DNA of 64,000 nt from Rhizobiales bacterium Ga0077525 (lineage in GTDB: Bacteria; Pseudomonadota; Alphaproteobacteria; Rhizobiales; Xanthobacteraceae). Position numbers and translations under genes: made by a program. This document shows, in pieces, positions 43,554 through 52,210 of the stretch; position 1 is the first letter of the stretch; every line of letters starts with the position of its first letter. The stretch covers positions 1-64,000 of the forward strand of contig LNDS01000022.1 of assembly GCA_001464835.1 (NCBI GenBank), in the 5' to 3' direction. The notes under the pieces are model-generated. The model was not told the DNA's origin. It made no database searches and worked only from the letters and a program-made list of their open reading frames with translations.

Positions 43554-45389
43554 ATGGAAAAGTCCAGCACCAAGCAGAAGGCTGCCACCGCGCCGCCCGC
43601 CGAACCGGTCAAAGTCGGCGGCGTCGATGTCGAGGTGCTCGCCCGCAACCTGGCGCGCATGATCGAGGAAAGCGGCAAGGCGATCGCCGCCTATATGAAG
43701 CCGCGCGAACAGGGCAAGCTCAAGGACGAACTGTCCGAAGACGTCGCTGAAGTGGTCAAGACGGTCGGCACCGTGGCCGAATATTGGCTGTCCGATCCGC
43801 AACGGGCGCTCGAACTGCAAACCAGCCTCGGCCGCGCCTACATGGATTTGTGGGCCTCCACCGTCAAGCGCATGGCCGGCGAACCGGCCGAGCCCGCCGT
43901 AAAAGCCGATCCGCGCGACAAGCGTTTTGCCGATCCGGAATGGTCGCAAAACCAGTTCTTCGATTTCCTCAAGCAGGCTTATCTCCTGACCACGCATTGG
44001 GGCGAGAAACTGGTCAAGGATGCCGAAGGCGTCGACGAGCACACCCGCGCCAAGGCCGAATTCTACGTCAGGCAGATCGCCAACGCGATTTCGCCGTCGA
44101 ATTTCGTTTTGACCAATCCCGAACTGCTGCGGGAAACTCTGTCGTCGAATGCCGAGAATCTCGTGCGCGGCATGCATATGCTGAGCGAGGACATCGAGGC
44201 CGGCAAAGGCAATCTCAAGATCCGCCAGTCCGACCCGTCGAATTTCGCGGTCGGCCGCAACCTGGCCCTCACCCCCGGGAAGGTCATCTTCCAGAACGAC
44301 CTGATGCAATTGATACAGTACGAGGCGACCACCAAGGATGTCCTCAAGGTGCCGCTGCTGATCGTGCCGCCGTGGATCAACAAGTTCTACATTCTCGACC
44401 TGACGCCGGAAAAGTCCTTCATCAAATGGTGCGTCGATCAGGGCCTCACGGTGTTCGTGATTTCCTGGGTCAATCCCGATATTCACCTCGCGGCGAAAAG
44501 CTTCGAGCAGTACATGAACGAAGGCCCGATCGCGGCAATGGATGCGATCGAAGAGGTCACCGGCGAAAAGAAGGTCCACACCATCGGCTATTGCGTCGGC
44601 GGCACCTTGCTGTCGATCACGCTCGCCTATCTCGCCGCCAAGAAGAAGAATCGCGCCGTCTCCGCCACCATGTTCGCGGCGCAGGTCGACTTCACCTATT
44701 CCGGCGACCTGAAAGTGTTCGTCGACGAAGAGCGCATCGCGCAGCTCGAAGCGCACATGAAGGAACAGGGCTATCTCGAAGCCTCGCGCATGGCCAACAC
44801 GTTCAACATGCTGCGCTCGAACGACCTGATCTGGCCCTATGTCGTCAACAATTACCTGCGCGGCAAGAAGCCCTACCCGTTCGACATTCTCTATTGGAAT
44901 TCGGACGCCACCCGGATGCCGGCGGCCAATCATTCGTTCTATCTGCGCAACTGCTATCTCAACAATCGCCTGACCAAAGGCGAAATGGAGATTGCCGGCG
45001 TCACGCTCGACCTCAAGAAAGTGAAAGTGCCAATCTACGCTCTTGCCACGCGCGAGGATCACATCGCGCCGGCGAAATCGGTGCTGTACGGCTCGCAATT
45101 CTTCGGCGGCCGGGTGAAATATGTGCTGGCCGGCTCCGGCCACATCGCCGGCGTGGTCAACCCGCCGTCCAAACCGAAATATCAGTACTGGACCGGCGAC
45201 GCGCCGAAAGGCTCCGATGTCGAGGCCTGGATGAAGACCGCCACCGAGCATCCCGGCTCGTGGTGGCCGGACTGGCTCGACTGGATCAAGAGCCTGAACG
45301 ACAAGACGGTGCCCGCGCGCACGATCGGCGGCGGAAAATTGAAACCGATCGAAGACGCACCGGGCTCGTTCGTGAAGGCGAAAGACTGA
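43554..45389 (+). CDS. phaC: Class I poly(3-hydroxyalkanoate) synthase
   Basis: The 611-residue enzyme polymerises hydroxyacyl-CoA into storage granules. The lipase-box-like GYCVGG carries the nucleophile Cys347; Asp502 (TREDHIAP) and His530 (GSGHIAG) complete the triad. An N-terminal PhaC domain covers residues 100-270. No phaA/B or phasin gene is nearby. A strong terminator follows. Confidence 0.95.
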   Translation: MEKSSTKQKAATAPPAEPVKVGGVDVEVLARNLARMIEESGKAIAAYMKPREQGKLKDELSEDVAEVVKTVGTVAEYWLSDPQRALELQTSLGRAYMDLWASTVKRMAGEPAEPAVKADPRDKRFADPEWSQNQFFDFLKQAYLLTTHWGEKLVKDAEGVDEHTRAKAEFYVRQIANAISPSNFVLTNPELLRETLSSNAENLVRGMHMLSEDIEAGKGNLKIRQSDPSNFAVGRNLALTPGKVIFQNDLMQLIQYEATTKDVLKVPLLIVPPWINKFYILDLTPEKSFIKWCVDQGLTVFVISWVNPDIHLAAKSFEQYMNEGPIAAMDAIEEVTGEKKVHTIGYCVGGTLLSITLAYLAAKKKNRAVSATMFAAQVDFTYSGDLKVFVDEERIAQLEAHMKEQGYLEASRMANTFNMLRSNDLIWPYVVNNYLRGKKPYPFDILYWNSDATRMPAANHSFYLRNCYLNNRLTKGEMEIAGVTLDLKKVKVPIYALATREDHIAPAKSVLYGSQFFGGRVKYVLAGSGHIAGVVNPPSKPKYQYWTGDAPKGSDVEAWMKTATEHPGSWWPDWLDWIKSLNDKTVPARTIGGGKLKPIEDAPGSFVKAKD

Positions 45390-45394
45390 GAATA

Positions 45395-45422
45395 AAAAAG
45401 GCCGGATCGCCCCGGCCTTTTT
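45395..45422. terminator. Bidirectional rho-independent terminator after phaC
   Basis: GGCCGG (45400-45405) pairs with CCGGCC (45412-45417), flanked by A5 on the left and T5 on the right. It can serve both convergent genes. Confidence 0.9.
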
Positions 45423-45429
45423 CGTTTGG

Positions 45430-46305
45430 TCAAGACGCCAGGCGAATCGGCACCTTCAAGTAATGCACGCCATCGACCTCGGCCGGCGGAAACTTGCCGG
45501 CGCGGATATTGACCTGGATCGACGGCAACAGCAGCAGCGGCGCCGCCAATGTCGCATCGCGTTTTTCGCGCATCGCGACGAATTCGTCTTCGCTGACGCC
45601 TTCGTGCACATGCACATTGCGTCCCCGCTCCTCGCCGACCGTGGTCTCCCAGGCATAGTCGTCGCGGCCCGGCGCCTTGTAATCGTGGCACATGAACAGC
45701 CGCGTCTCGGCTGGCAGCGACAGGATACGCTGGATCGAGCGATAGAGCGCACGGGCATCGCCGCCGGGAAAGTCGGCGCGCGCAGTGCCGTAGTCCGGCA
45801 TGAACATCGTGTCGCCGACGAACACCGCGGCGCCGATCTTGTACGACACGCAGGCCGGCGTATGGCCGGGCGTATGAATGACCTCGCCGTCGAGCGTGCC
45901 GACCTTGAAGCGTTCGCCGTCCTTGAACAGATGATCGAACTCCGAGCCATCGCCCGACACGTCGGTCGCATTGAACACCGGGCGGAAGATGCGCTGCACG
46001 TCGCGGATATGTTCACCGATCGACACCTTGGCGCCGGTCTTGAGCTTGATATAGGGCGCGCCCGAAAGGTGGTCGGCATGGGCATGCGTTTCCAGCACTT
46101 GCGTCACCGTCACGCCGAGCTTGGCGGCGGCAGCGAGAATGGCGTCGGCAGAGGCTATCGACGCCTTGCCGGTACGGAAGTCGTAATCGAGCACGGGATC
46201 GATCACCGCGCCTTCCATGGTCGCGGCATCCCAAACCAGATAGCTGACGGTATTGGTCGGCTCATCGAAAAACGCCTGAATTTGCGGCTTTGCAGGGGTG
46301 GACAT
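45430..46305 (-). CDS. ETHE1-like persulfide dioxygenase (Blh-type metallo-beta-lactamase fold)
   Basis: The 291-residue protein has the MBL metal motif THAHADH (His74, His76, Asp78, His79), then TPGHTPA and VGDTMF. This class of mononuclear iron enzyme oxidises glutathione persulfide to sulfite. It is divergent from an ArsR gene, as Blh is linked to BigR in Xylella and Agrobacterium. ATG 46305 follows CGGAGA. Confidence 0.87.
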   Translation of the reverse strand: MSTPAKPQIQAFFDEPTNTVSYLVWDAATMEGAVIDPVLDYDFRTGKASIASADAILAAAAKLGVTVTQVLETHAHADHLSGAPYIKLKTGAKVSIGEHIRDVQRIFRPVFNATDVSGDGSEFDHLFKDGERFKVGTLDGEVIHTPGHTPACVSYKIGAAVFVGDTMFMPDYGTARADFPGGDARALYRSIQRILSLPAETRLFMCHDYKAPGRDDYAWETTVGEERGRNVHVHEGVSEDEFVAMREKRDATLAAPLLLLPSIQVNIRAGKFPPAEVDGVHYLKVPIRLAS

Positions 46306-46337
46306 GACTTTCTCCGTTTTGTCGCCGTCGATTGGAC

Positions 46338-46378
46338 TTGACTTATATATTAGCATGTCCTAATTTAGCAACATCTAA
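46338..46378 (+). promoter_or_regulatory. bigR promoter with two overlapping TTAG-N6-CTAA operators
   Basis: TTGACT (46338-46343) and TAATTT (46361-46366) are spaced 17 bases, a good sigma-70 promoter for the bigR-type gene. ATTAG-N6-CTAAT (46349-46364) covers spacer and -10, and TTAG-N6-CTAA (46365-46378) follows directly. Binding would block this promoter and probably the divergent one. Confidence 0.75.
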
Positions 46379-46393
46379 TTCACGGAGTTTTCC

Positions 46394-46726
46394 ATGACGA
46401 CGAAAACCGCCCGCCGCCCTACGGCGGATAAAGGGATGGCCGAGCTTGAGCGCAAGGCCGGCGAAGCCGCCGGACTTCTCAAGCTGCTCGCCAACGAGAA
46501 CCGGTTGCTGATCCTGTGCCGGCTGGCGATGGCCGGCGAGATGTCGGTCACGTCGCTGGTCGAAGCCGGCGATTTGAGCCAGTCGGCGCTGTCGCAACAT
46601 CTCGGCAAGATGCGCGACGACGGCCTCTTGGCCACACGGCGGGACGCGCAAACCATTTATTACCGCATCGCCGACAAGAACGCGGCGCGCCTGCTGGCTC
46701 TGCTCAAGGATATCTACTGCCCTTAA
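46394..46726 (+). CDS. bigR: ArsR-family repressor, BigR-type
   Basis: The 110-residue protein has a winged HTH (DLSQSALSQHLGKMRDDGLL, 60-79) and the persulfide-sensor cysteines Cys42 (LLILCRL) and Cys109 (DIYCP). It should repress the divergent dioxygenase gene and its own rhodanese/permease operon until persulfide forms a tetrasulfide or disulfide link. ATG 46394 follows CGGAG. Confidence 0.88.
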   Translation: MTTKTARRPTADKGMAELERKAGEAAGLLKLLANENRLLILCRLAMAGEMSVTSLVEAGDLSQSALSQHLGKMRDDGLLATRRDAQTIYYRIADKNAARLLALLKDIYCP

Positions 46727-46753
46727 TCCAGCATCAAAAAGAAGGAAGACCCC

Positions 46754-47311
46754 ATGTCCATCTTGAAAACCGTTTCGCCGCAACGCGCCGCCGAACTGAT
46801 GCGCAACGGCGCCGTGCTCATCGACATCCGCGAGCGCGACGAACACGCCCGCGAACGTATTCCCGGCGCCCGTCATCATGCACTCAGCCGCATCGACGCG
46901 GAGAACCCGGCGCGTTCCGGTGACGACGTGCTGATCTTTCATTGCCGCTCCGGTGCACGCACGAAAGGCAACGCCACGCGGCTGGCGAGCGCCGTGCCGC
47001 AGACTTGCGAAACCTTCATTCTCGAAGGCGGCCTCGATGCCTGGAAGAAAGCCGGCCTGCCGGTCGCGCTCGATGCGACGCAGCCGATCGACATCATGCG
47101 GCAAGTGCAGATCGGCGCGGGCAGCCTGGTGCTGATTGGCGTCGTGCTCGGCGCCCTCGTCTCGCCCGGCTTCTACGCCGTATCCGGCTTCGTCGGCGCC
47201 GGCCTGTTATTTGCCGGCGTCACCGGCTTCTGCGGCATGGCGCGTATCCTCGGCGCGATGCCGTGGAACCGGCGCGCGCAAAACGTCACGTCACCGGCCG
47301 CCGTTAAATGA
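46754..47311 (+). CDS. Membrane-anchored rhodanese with DUF2892 domain
   Basis: The 185-residue protein has an N-terminal rhodanese domain with the sulfur-carrying Cys64 in FHCRSGART. Two C-terminal membrane segments (about 120-165) form a DUF2892-like domain. It moves sulfane sulfur, here probably between glutathione persulfide and thiosulfate at the inner membrane. The gene overlaps the permease by 4 bases. Confidence 0.88.
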   Translation: MSILKTVSPQRAAELMRNGAVLIDIRERDEHARERIPGARHHALSRIDAENPARSGDDVLIFHCRSGARTKGNATRLASAVPQTCETFILEGGLDAWKKAGLPVALDATQPIDIMRQVQIGAGSLVLIGVVLGALVSPGFYAVSGFVGAGLLFAGVTGFCGMARILGAMPWNRRAQNVTSPAAVK

Positions 47312-48093
47312 GCATGCTGCAAGCCGTGCTGTCGATCGGCTCGGGAAGCCTCGTCGGCTTCACGCTCGGCCTTGTCGGCGGCGGCGGCTCGATCCTGGCG
47401 GTACCGCTCTTGGTCTATGTCGTCGGCGTATCGTCGCCACATGTCGCCATCGGCACCAGCGCCATCGCGGTCGCCTTCAGCGCCGCGCTTAGTCTCACCG
47501 GCCACGCCCGCGCGCACACCGTTAAATGGCCGTGCGCGCTGGTGTTCGCATTATCCGGCATCGTTGGTGCCGCCGGCGGCGCGCAGCTCGGCAAGATGGT
47601 CGATGGTGCCCGCCTGCTGACCTTGTTCGGCATCCTCATGATTGTCATCGGCGGGACGATGCTGCGCCCGCGCCAATCGGGCGGCAATCCGGATGTCGCT
47701 TTGACCCGCGATACCATGCGCAGCATGCTGCCGCTGCTCATCGGAGCGGGCCTGCTGGTTGGCGCGCTGTCCGGCTTCTTCGGCATCGGCGGCGGCTTTC
47801 TCGTCGTGCCCGGCCTGATCGGCGCTACCGCCATGCCGCTGATCAATGCCATCGGCTCGTCGCTGGTTTCGGTTGCGGCCTTCGGTTTGACCACCGCGGC
47901 AAGCTACGCCTGGTCCGGACTGGTCGATTGGCCGCTCGCCGGATTGTTCATCGTCGGCGGCGCGCTCGGCGGCCTGTTCGGCACGAAACTGGCGCGGCAT
48001 CTCGCCGGACACAAGAACGCGCTGGGGCGCATCTTTGCCGGCATCGTCATCGCCGTCGGCCTCTACGTCGTCGTCCGCTCAGTCGTGTTCTAG
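47308..48093 (+). CDS. TauE/SafE-family permease
   Basis: The 261-residue protein has about eight membrane segments with family glycine motifs GLVGGGGSILAVPLL and GFFGIGGGFLVVPGL. TauE/SafE proteins export sulfite or organosulfonates. After a dioxygenase and a rhodanese, sulfite export is the natural role. Its end overlaps the convergent flavin reductase by 15 bases. Confidence 0.87.
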   Translation: MSMLQAVLSIGSGSLVGFTLGLVGGGGSILAVPLLVYVVGVSSPHVAIGTSAIAVAFSAALSLTGHARAHTVKWPCALVFALSGIVGAAGGAQLGKMVDGARLLTLFGILMIVIGGTMLRPRQSGGNPDVALTRDTMRSMLPLLIGAGLLVGALSGFFGIGGGFLVVPGLIGATAMPLINAIGSSLVSVAAFGLTTAASYAWSGLVDWPLAGLFIVGGALGGLFGTKLARHLAGHKNALGRIFAGIVIAVGLYVVVRSVVF

Positions 48094-48621
48094 CTCCCAG
48101 AAGTCGATCGCCGGATCCGCGGGAACTTCCTTCTTGTAGTGCAGCGTGGCGTATTTGCCGGCGTGATAGGCCAAAGGCGGACGGTCGTATTCGCGCAGGC
48201 CGATGATGCGGCCGATGAACAGTGTATGGTCTCCGCAATCATGGCTGGCGTCGATCTCGGCGGCGAGCGAGGCGGTGACGCCGGCCAGCACCGGCACGCC
48301 TTCGATGTGTTCGAAGTCGAGATCGGGTTCGGTCGCGCCCTGCCGGGCGAAATGCTGGCTGACCGCCTCCTGGCCCAAGGCCAGCATGCTGACGCCGAAA
48401 TGACCGGCCTTCTCCAGCAACTCGTGCATGCGGGCTTTTTTCGCCACCGAGATGATGCACAAAGGCGGCGCCAGCGAGCCCGACATGAACGCGTTCGCGG
48501 TCATGCCGCGCACGGCGTTGTCCGACTCCGCGGTGATGACCGTCACCCCGGTGGCGAAGGAACCCATGACCCGCCGAAACAAAACGGTGTCGATCGGTGA
48601 TTTGGCTTCGGTCACGCTCAT
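48079..48621 (-). CDS. Flavin reductase-like FMN-binding protein
   Basis: The 180-residue protein has the flavin reductase core (FRRVMGSFATGVTVITAESD, MTANAFMSGSLAPPLCIISV) and the C-terminal LAYHAGKYATL. Such proteins supply FMNH2 to two-component monooxygenases, but no oxygenase partner is adjacent. ATG 48621 was chosen; upstream codons lack conservation. Confidence 0.86.
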   Translation of the reverse strand: MSVTEAKSPIDTVLFRRVMGSFATGVTVITAESDNAVRGMTANAFMSGSLAPPLCIISVAKKARMHELLEKAGHFGVSMLALGQEAVSQHFARQGATEPDLDFEHIEGVPVLAGVTASLAAEIDASHDCGDHTLFIGRIIGLREYDRPPLAYHAGKYATLHYKKEVPADPAIDFWELEHD

Positions 48622-48770
48622 CCTTGAAAATCCATTGAAATCTGCCGCTTCAATCCTTTTACGTCCGCGGCAGAACCTGCACAACTGCCGCGGTCGATAG
48701 CCGTGCGCATCAGGATCGGTTAGTGTCGGCCCGACAGCCGTGGCGAAGCTCGGCTTTTCGGGAGACGAAA

Positions 48771-49169
48771 ATGACGCAAGAATTTATGTGGCTGACCTTT
48801 ACCGTCATCCTGACCATGGTGTTGTGGATTCCCTATACGCTCGACCGCATCAAGGTGCGCGGCCTGATGGGCGCGATGGCCAACCCCTCGCGCGACGACA
48901 AGCCGCAAAGCCCGTGGGCGCAGCGGCTTTATTTCGCGCACACCAATGCCGTCGACAATCTGGTAGTATTCGCGCCGCTGGTGCTCATTCTCGACAGCAT
49001 CGGGCATTCGACGCAAAGCACGATCATCGCCTGCGCGGTCTATTTCTGGGCGCGGCTGGCGCACGCCGTCATCTATGCGCTCGGCATTCCGGTGTTGCGC
49101 ACGGTCGCCTTCACGGTCGGCTTTCTTGCGCAGGCGGCTCTGGTGCTGGCGGTGTTCGGCAAGCTTTAG
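48771..49169 (+). CDS. MAPEG-family membrane protein
   Basis: The 132-residue protein has four membrane segments and the MAPEG feature AHTNAVDNLVVFAPLVL with ARLAHAVIYALG. The family includes glutathione-linked enzymes, but bacterial members are mostly uncharacterised. ATG 48771 follows GGGAG. Confidence 0.85.
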   Translation: MTQEFMWLTFTVILTMVLWIPYTLDRIKVRGLMGAMANPSRDDKPQSPWAQRLYFAHTNAVDNLVVFAPLVLILDSIGHSTQSTIIACAVYFWARLAHAVIYALGIPVLRTVAFTVGFLAQAALVLAVFGKL

Positions 49170-50776
49170 TGTAGTGGCGCGGCACGCTCTGTGATCGCGT
49201 TGAGATCGCAGCCGCGCGGCAGCATGCCGAATGCGCCGCCGCTGTCGCCACCGAGCCGCGACGCGCAAAAAGCGTCGGCGACTGAAGGCGGCGCGTGCTT
49301 GATAAGAAGCGCCCCCTGCATGGCCAGCACGATGTCGCGCACCAGAACACGCGCCTGCGCCTCGTCGTTGCGCTCGGCGCCGGTCATGCGCGTTGTCAGA
49401 CGCTCGACGAAGGCTTTCAGGCGCGGCTCGCCGCTATCGAGTTCCTGGCGCAGCACATCGGCGGCATTGGCGGTGCGGCCGATAGCGCGCAGCACGTCGA
49501 GGCACATGACGTTGCCTGAACCCTCCCAGATCGAATTGACCGGCGTTTCGCGGTATAACCGCGGCATGATGCTTTCCTCGATGTAGCCCGAGCCGCCGAG
49601 CACCTCCATCGCCTCCAGTGTCACCATCGGCGCGCGCTTGCAGATCCAGAACTTCGCCGCCGGCGTCAGCACGCGGCGAAACACCTGCGCGGATTCCCCC
49701 TCCTCGTCATAGGCGCGCGCCAGCCGCATGGTCAGCATTGTCGCCGCTTCGGATTCCAGCGCCATGTCGGCCAGCACGTTGGTCATCAGCGGCTGGTCGA
49801 TCAGTCTCTTCTGGAACACGGTGCGGTGCCGTGCATGATGGATCGCCTGCGCCACCGCCTGCCGCATCAGCGATGACGAGCCGATACAGCAATCGAGCCG
49901 CGTATGATTGCCCATCTCGATGATGGTCGGAATGCCGCGGCCTTCCTCGCCGATCAATTGGGCGAAGGCGCCGACGAACTCCACTTCGCTGGACGCATTC
50001 GATTTGTTGCCGAGCTTGTCCTTGAGCCGGACAATGTGGATGGCGTTGCGCTCCCCGTTCGGCGTCCAGCGCGGCAACAGGAAACAGCTCAGGCCCTTGT
50101 CGGTTTGCGCCAGGACGAGGAAAGCGTCGCACATCGGCGCCGACATGAACCATTTGTGGCCGTGCAGCCGGTACGAGCCATCGGCAGTGCGCTCGGCGCG
50201 CGTCGTATTGGTGCGCAGATCGGACCCGCCCTGGTTCTCGGTCATGCCCATACCAAGGAGAGCCGATGACTTCTGGCCGACCGGGACGAAACGCTTGTCG
50301 TAGTCGCGGCCGTAGATTTTCGGCAGCCAAAGCGCCGCGGTATCCGGCGCATGGCGCAAGGTCGGCACCGCGCCATAGGTCATCGCCACCGGGCAATAAA
50401 CGCCGCTCTCGATCTGGTTGAGCATGTAGGTGCCGGCGGCGCGGGCGACATGCGCGCCGGCCTGCGGATGCGCCCACGGGCTGGAATGCAGGCCCGCCCG
50501 CAGTGCGATCGCCATCAGGTCATGCCAGGCCGGATGAAACTCGACCTCGTCGAGCCGGTGGCCGTAGCGGTCGAGCGTGCGCAGCTGCGGCGGATTGCGG
50601 TTGGCGTCGAAGCCGAGCTTGACGGTCTCCGGCCGGCCCAAGGTCACGCCGAGCGCGTTGAGCCCGCCTTCGGCCCATTCGGCCTGCTCGCGGCGCACCG
50701 CTTCGCGCAGAACCCGGTCGCTGGCGAACAGATTATACGGCTCGAGTGGCGGCGGCTGGTTCTGGACCTCGAACAT
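49166..50776 (-). CDS. Acyl-CoA dehydrogenase, AidB-like
   Basis: The 536-residue flavoprotein has family motifs MGMTENQGGSDLRTN, GHKWFMSAPMCDAF and the late GGSGYIEES with a catalytic Glu candidate. Length and the N-terminal extension fit AidB, the adaptive-response protein of E. coli, more than short-chain dehydrogenases. Its substrate is unknown. It overlaps the MAPEG gene end by 4 bases. Confidence 0.87.
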   Translation of the reverse strand: MFEVQNQPPPLEPYNLFASDRVLREAVRREQAEWAEGGLNALGVTLGRPETVKLGFDANRNPPQLRTLDRYGHRLDEVEFHPAWHDLMAIALRAGLHSSPWAHPQAGAHVARAAGTYMLNQIESGVYCPVAMTYGAVPTLRHAPDTAALWLPKIYGRDYDKRFVPVGQKSSALLGMGMTENQGGSDLRTNTTRAERTADGSYRLHGHKWFMSAPMCDAFLVLAQTDKGLSCFLLPRWTPNGERNAIHIVRLKDKLGNKSNASSEVEFVGAFAQLIGEEGRGIPTIIEMGNHTRLDCCIGSSSLMRQAVAQAIHHARHRTVFQKRLIDQPLMTNVLADMALESEAATMLTMRLARAYDEEGESAQVFRRVLTPAAKFWICKRAPMVTLEAMEVLGGSGYIEESIMPRLYRETPVNSIWEGSGNVMCLDVLRAIGRTANAADVLRQELDSGEPRLKAFVERLTTRMTGAERNDEAQARVLVRDIVLAMQGALLIKHAPPSVADAFCASRLGGDSGGAFGMLPRGCDLNAITERAAPLH

Positions 50777-50815
50777 GAAGGTCTCCCGGCGTATGGCCGG
50801 AAGACCCTAGTCGAT

Positions 50816-51874
50816 TCAGGGAAACAGCGCGACCTGGTCGATGCCCATGGTCTCGGGATAGCCCATGACCAGATTCATGTTCTGGATCGCCTGTCCCGAT
50901 GCGCCTTTGACCAGATTGTCGAGCGCCGAGATGACGATGGCCCGGCCGGGCACGCGATCGGCAACGACGCCGATCATGGTCATGTTGGAGCCGCGGACAT
51001 GGCGCGTATGCGGCGTCTCGCCGAACGGCAGGACGTGAACGAACGGCTCCTTCGCGTAGAACTTTAAAAGTATCTCATGAAGTTCTTGCGGGGTCCGGCC
51101 GCGCTTGCCGCGCACATAAATGGTCGAGAGAATGCCCCGGTTCATTGGCACAAGATGCGGCGTGAACGTCACCATCACCTCCCGCCCGGCGGCGAGCGAG
51201 AATTCCTGGTCGAGTTCCGCCATGTGCCGGTGCTTGCCGACACCATAGGCGTTGAAGCCTTCCGACACTTCCGAGAACAGCATGGCTTCCTTGGCCGCCC
51301 GCCCGGCGCCGGTCATGCCCGACTTGGCGTCGATGACGATCTCGTCGAGATCGATGGCTTTCGCCTTGATCAGCGGGATCAGCGGCAGCTCGGCGCAACT
51401 CGTGTAGCAGCCGGGATTGGCGACCAGCCGCGCTTTCTTGATATCCCGCCGGTGGATTTCGGCGAGGCCGTACACCGCCTCTTTCTGAAGCTCCGGCGCA
51501 TGGTGCTCATGGCCGTACCATTTGGCGTAGACCGCAGTGTCGGCCAGCCGGAAGTCGGCCGACAGATCGACTACCTTGGTATTCGGCGCGGCGGCCAAAA
51601 GCCCCTTGAGGACGTTCTGGGTGGTGGCATGCGGCAGCGCGCAGAACACGACGTCCAGCGCCAACGATTTCCAGTCGAGCCCGTCCAGCGCCACCAAGGT
51701 CGGCAGCTCATAGGGCGAGAAATGCGGAAACACCTCGCGCATCGGCTTGCCGGCGCTGCGCTCGGCGGTCAGCAGCGCGATCTCGGCGCGTGGGTGGCGC
51801 AGCAAAATCCGCACCAGTTCGGAGCCGGTATAGCCGGAGGCGCCTAGAACACCGATTTTCGCTTTGGAAGCCAT
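50816..51874 (-). CDS. argC: N-acetyl-gamma-glutamyl-phosphate reductase, long type
   Basis: The 352-residue enzyme has the NADP motif GASGYTGSEL (11-20) and active-site Cys156 in NPGCYTSC. It reduces N-acetylglutamyl phosphate in arginine synthesis. It stands alone, without other arg genes nearby. Confidence 0.95.
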   Translation of the reverse strand: MASKAKIGVLGASGYTGSELVRILLRHPRAEIALLTAERSAGKPMREVFPHFSPYELPTLVALDGLDWKSLALDVVFCALPHATTQNVLKGLLAAAPNTKVVDLSADFRLADTAVYAKWYGHEHHAPELQKEAVYGLAEIHRRDIKKARLVANPGCYTSCAELPLIPLIKAKAIDLDEIVIDAKSGMTGAGRAAKEAMLFSEVSEGFNAYGVGKHRHMAELDQEFSLAAGREVMVTFTPHLVPMNRGILSTIYVRGKRGRTPQELHEILLKFYAKEPFVHVLPFGETPHTRHVRGSNMTMIGVVADRVPGRAIVISALDNLVKGASGQAIQNMNLVMGYPETMGIDQVALFP

Positions 51875-51987
51875 GGCCTTATGCCCTTCAGTTCAAGCGT
51901 CGATTAAACGAATTTGGACGACATCGCGCCGCTTTGCGAGCGGCTTTCAGGTCTGGACGTCGGGCGGCGGGGGAAGGAAGGATCGAG

Positions 51988-52053
51988 ATGCCGCGGCCTA
52001 AATCCAGCGGCACGGGGACGAAATCTAAACGCCGAAGCGCGCCCGTGCCGTGA
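51988..52053 (+). CDS. Possible 21-residue basic peptide
   Basis: ATG 51988 follows a purine-rich GGAAGGAAGGATCGAG. The peptide MPRPKSSGTGTKSKRRSAPV plus P is basic. No homology can be claimed; it may be chance. Confidence 0.25.
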   Translation: MPRPKSSGTGTKSKRRSAPVP

Positions 52054-52153
52054 CAATACGGCGGCGGCGGAGCGCAATTGCTGGTGAAAACGTCGTCATG
52101 GGCGCGATATAGGCCGAGGCCCTAAACCGGTCAAGCGGCCGCCTCCAAAGCAA

Positions 52154-52179
52154 AGGGCCGCCCCTTGCGGGACGGCCCT
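52154..52179 (-). terminator. Terminator candidate after the metallo-hydrolase gene
   Basis: AGGGCCG (52154-52160) pairs with CGGCCCT (52173-52179), with three further inner GC pairs past a one-base bulge. On the minus strand it is followed by TTGCTTT. Confidence 0.6.
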
Positions 52180-52210
52180 CGCCTTTGTCCGCACGCGTGC
52201 GGATGCGGCG

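Larger units (their letters stand above)
51875..52210. other. 336-base stretch between argC and the metallo-hydrolase
   Basis: It holds the argC upstream region, one possible 21-codon ORF at 51988-52053, a hairpin at 52154-52179 and a perfect 16-base palindrome TCCGCACGCGTGCGGA at 52188-52203. No longer coding region fits. Confidence 0.6.

Noticed and set aside
43443-45251. A 602-codon open frame antisense to phaC
   Set aside because: phaC has intact catalytic residues and full length; the antisense frame has the His/Arg/Asp-rich composition typical of the complement of high-GC genes.
52188-52203. 16-base perfect palindrome as a regulator operator
   Set aside because: It lies at the 3' end of the metallo-hydrolase gene, is GC-only apart from few bases, and no regulator gene is nearby.
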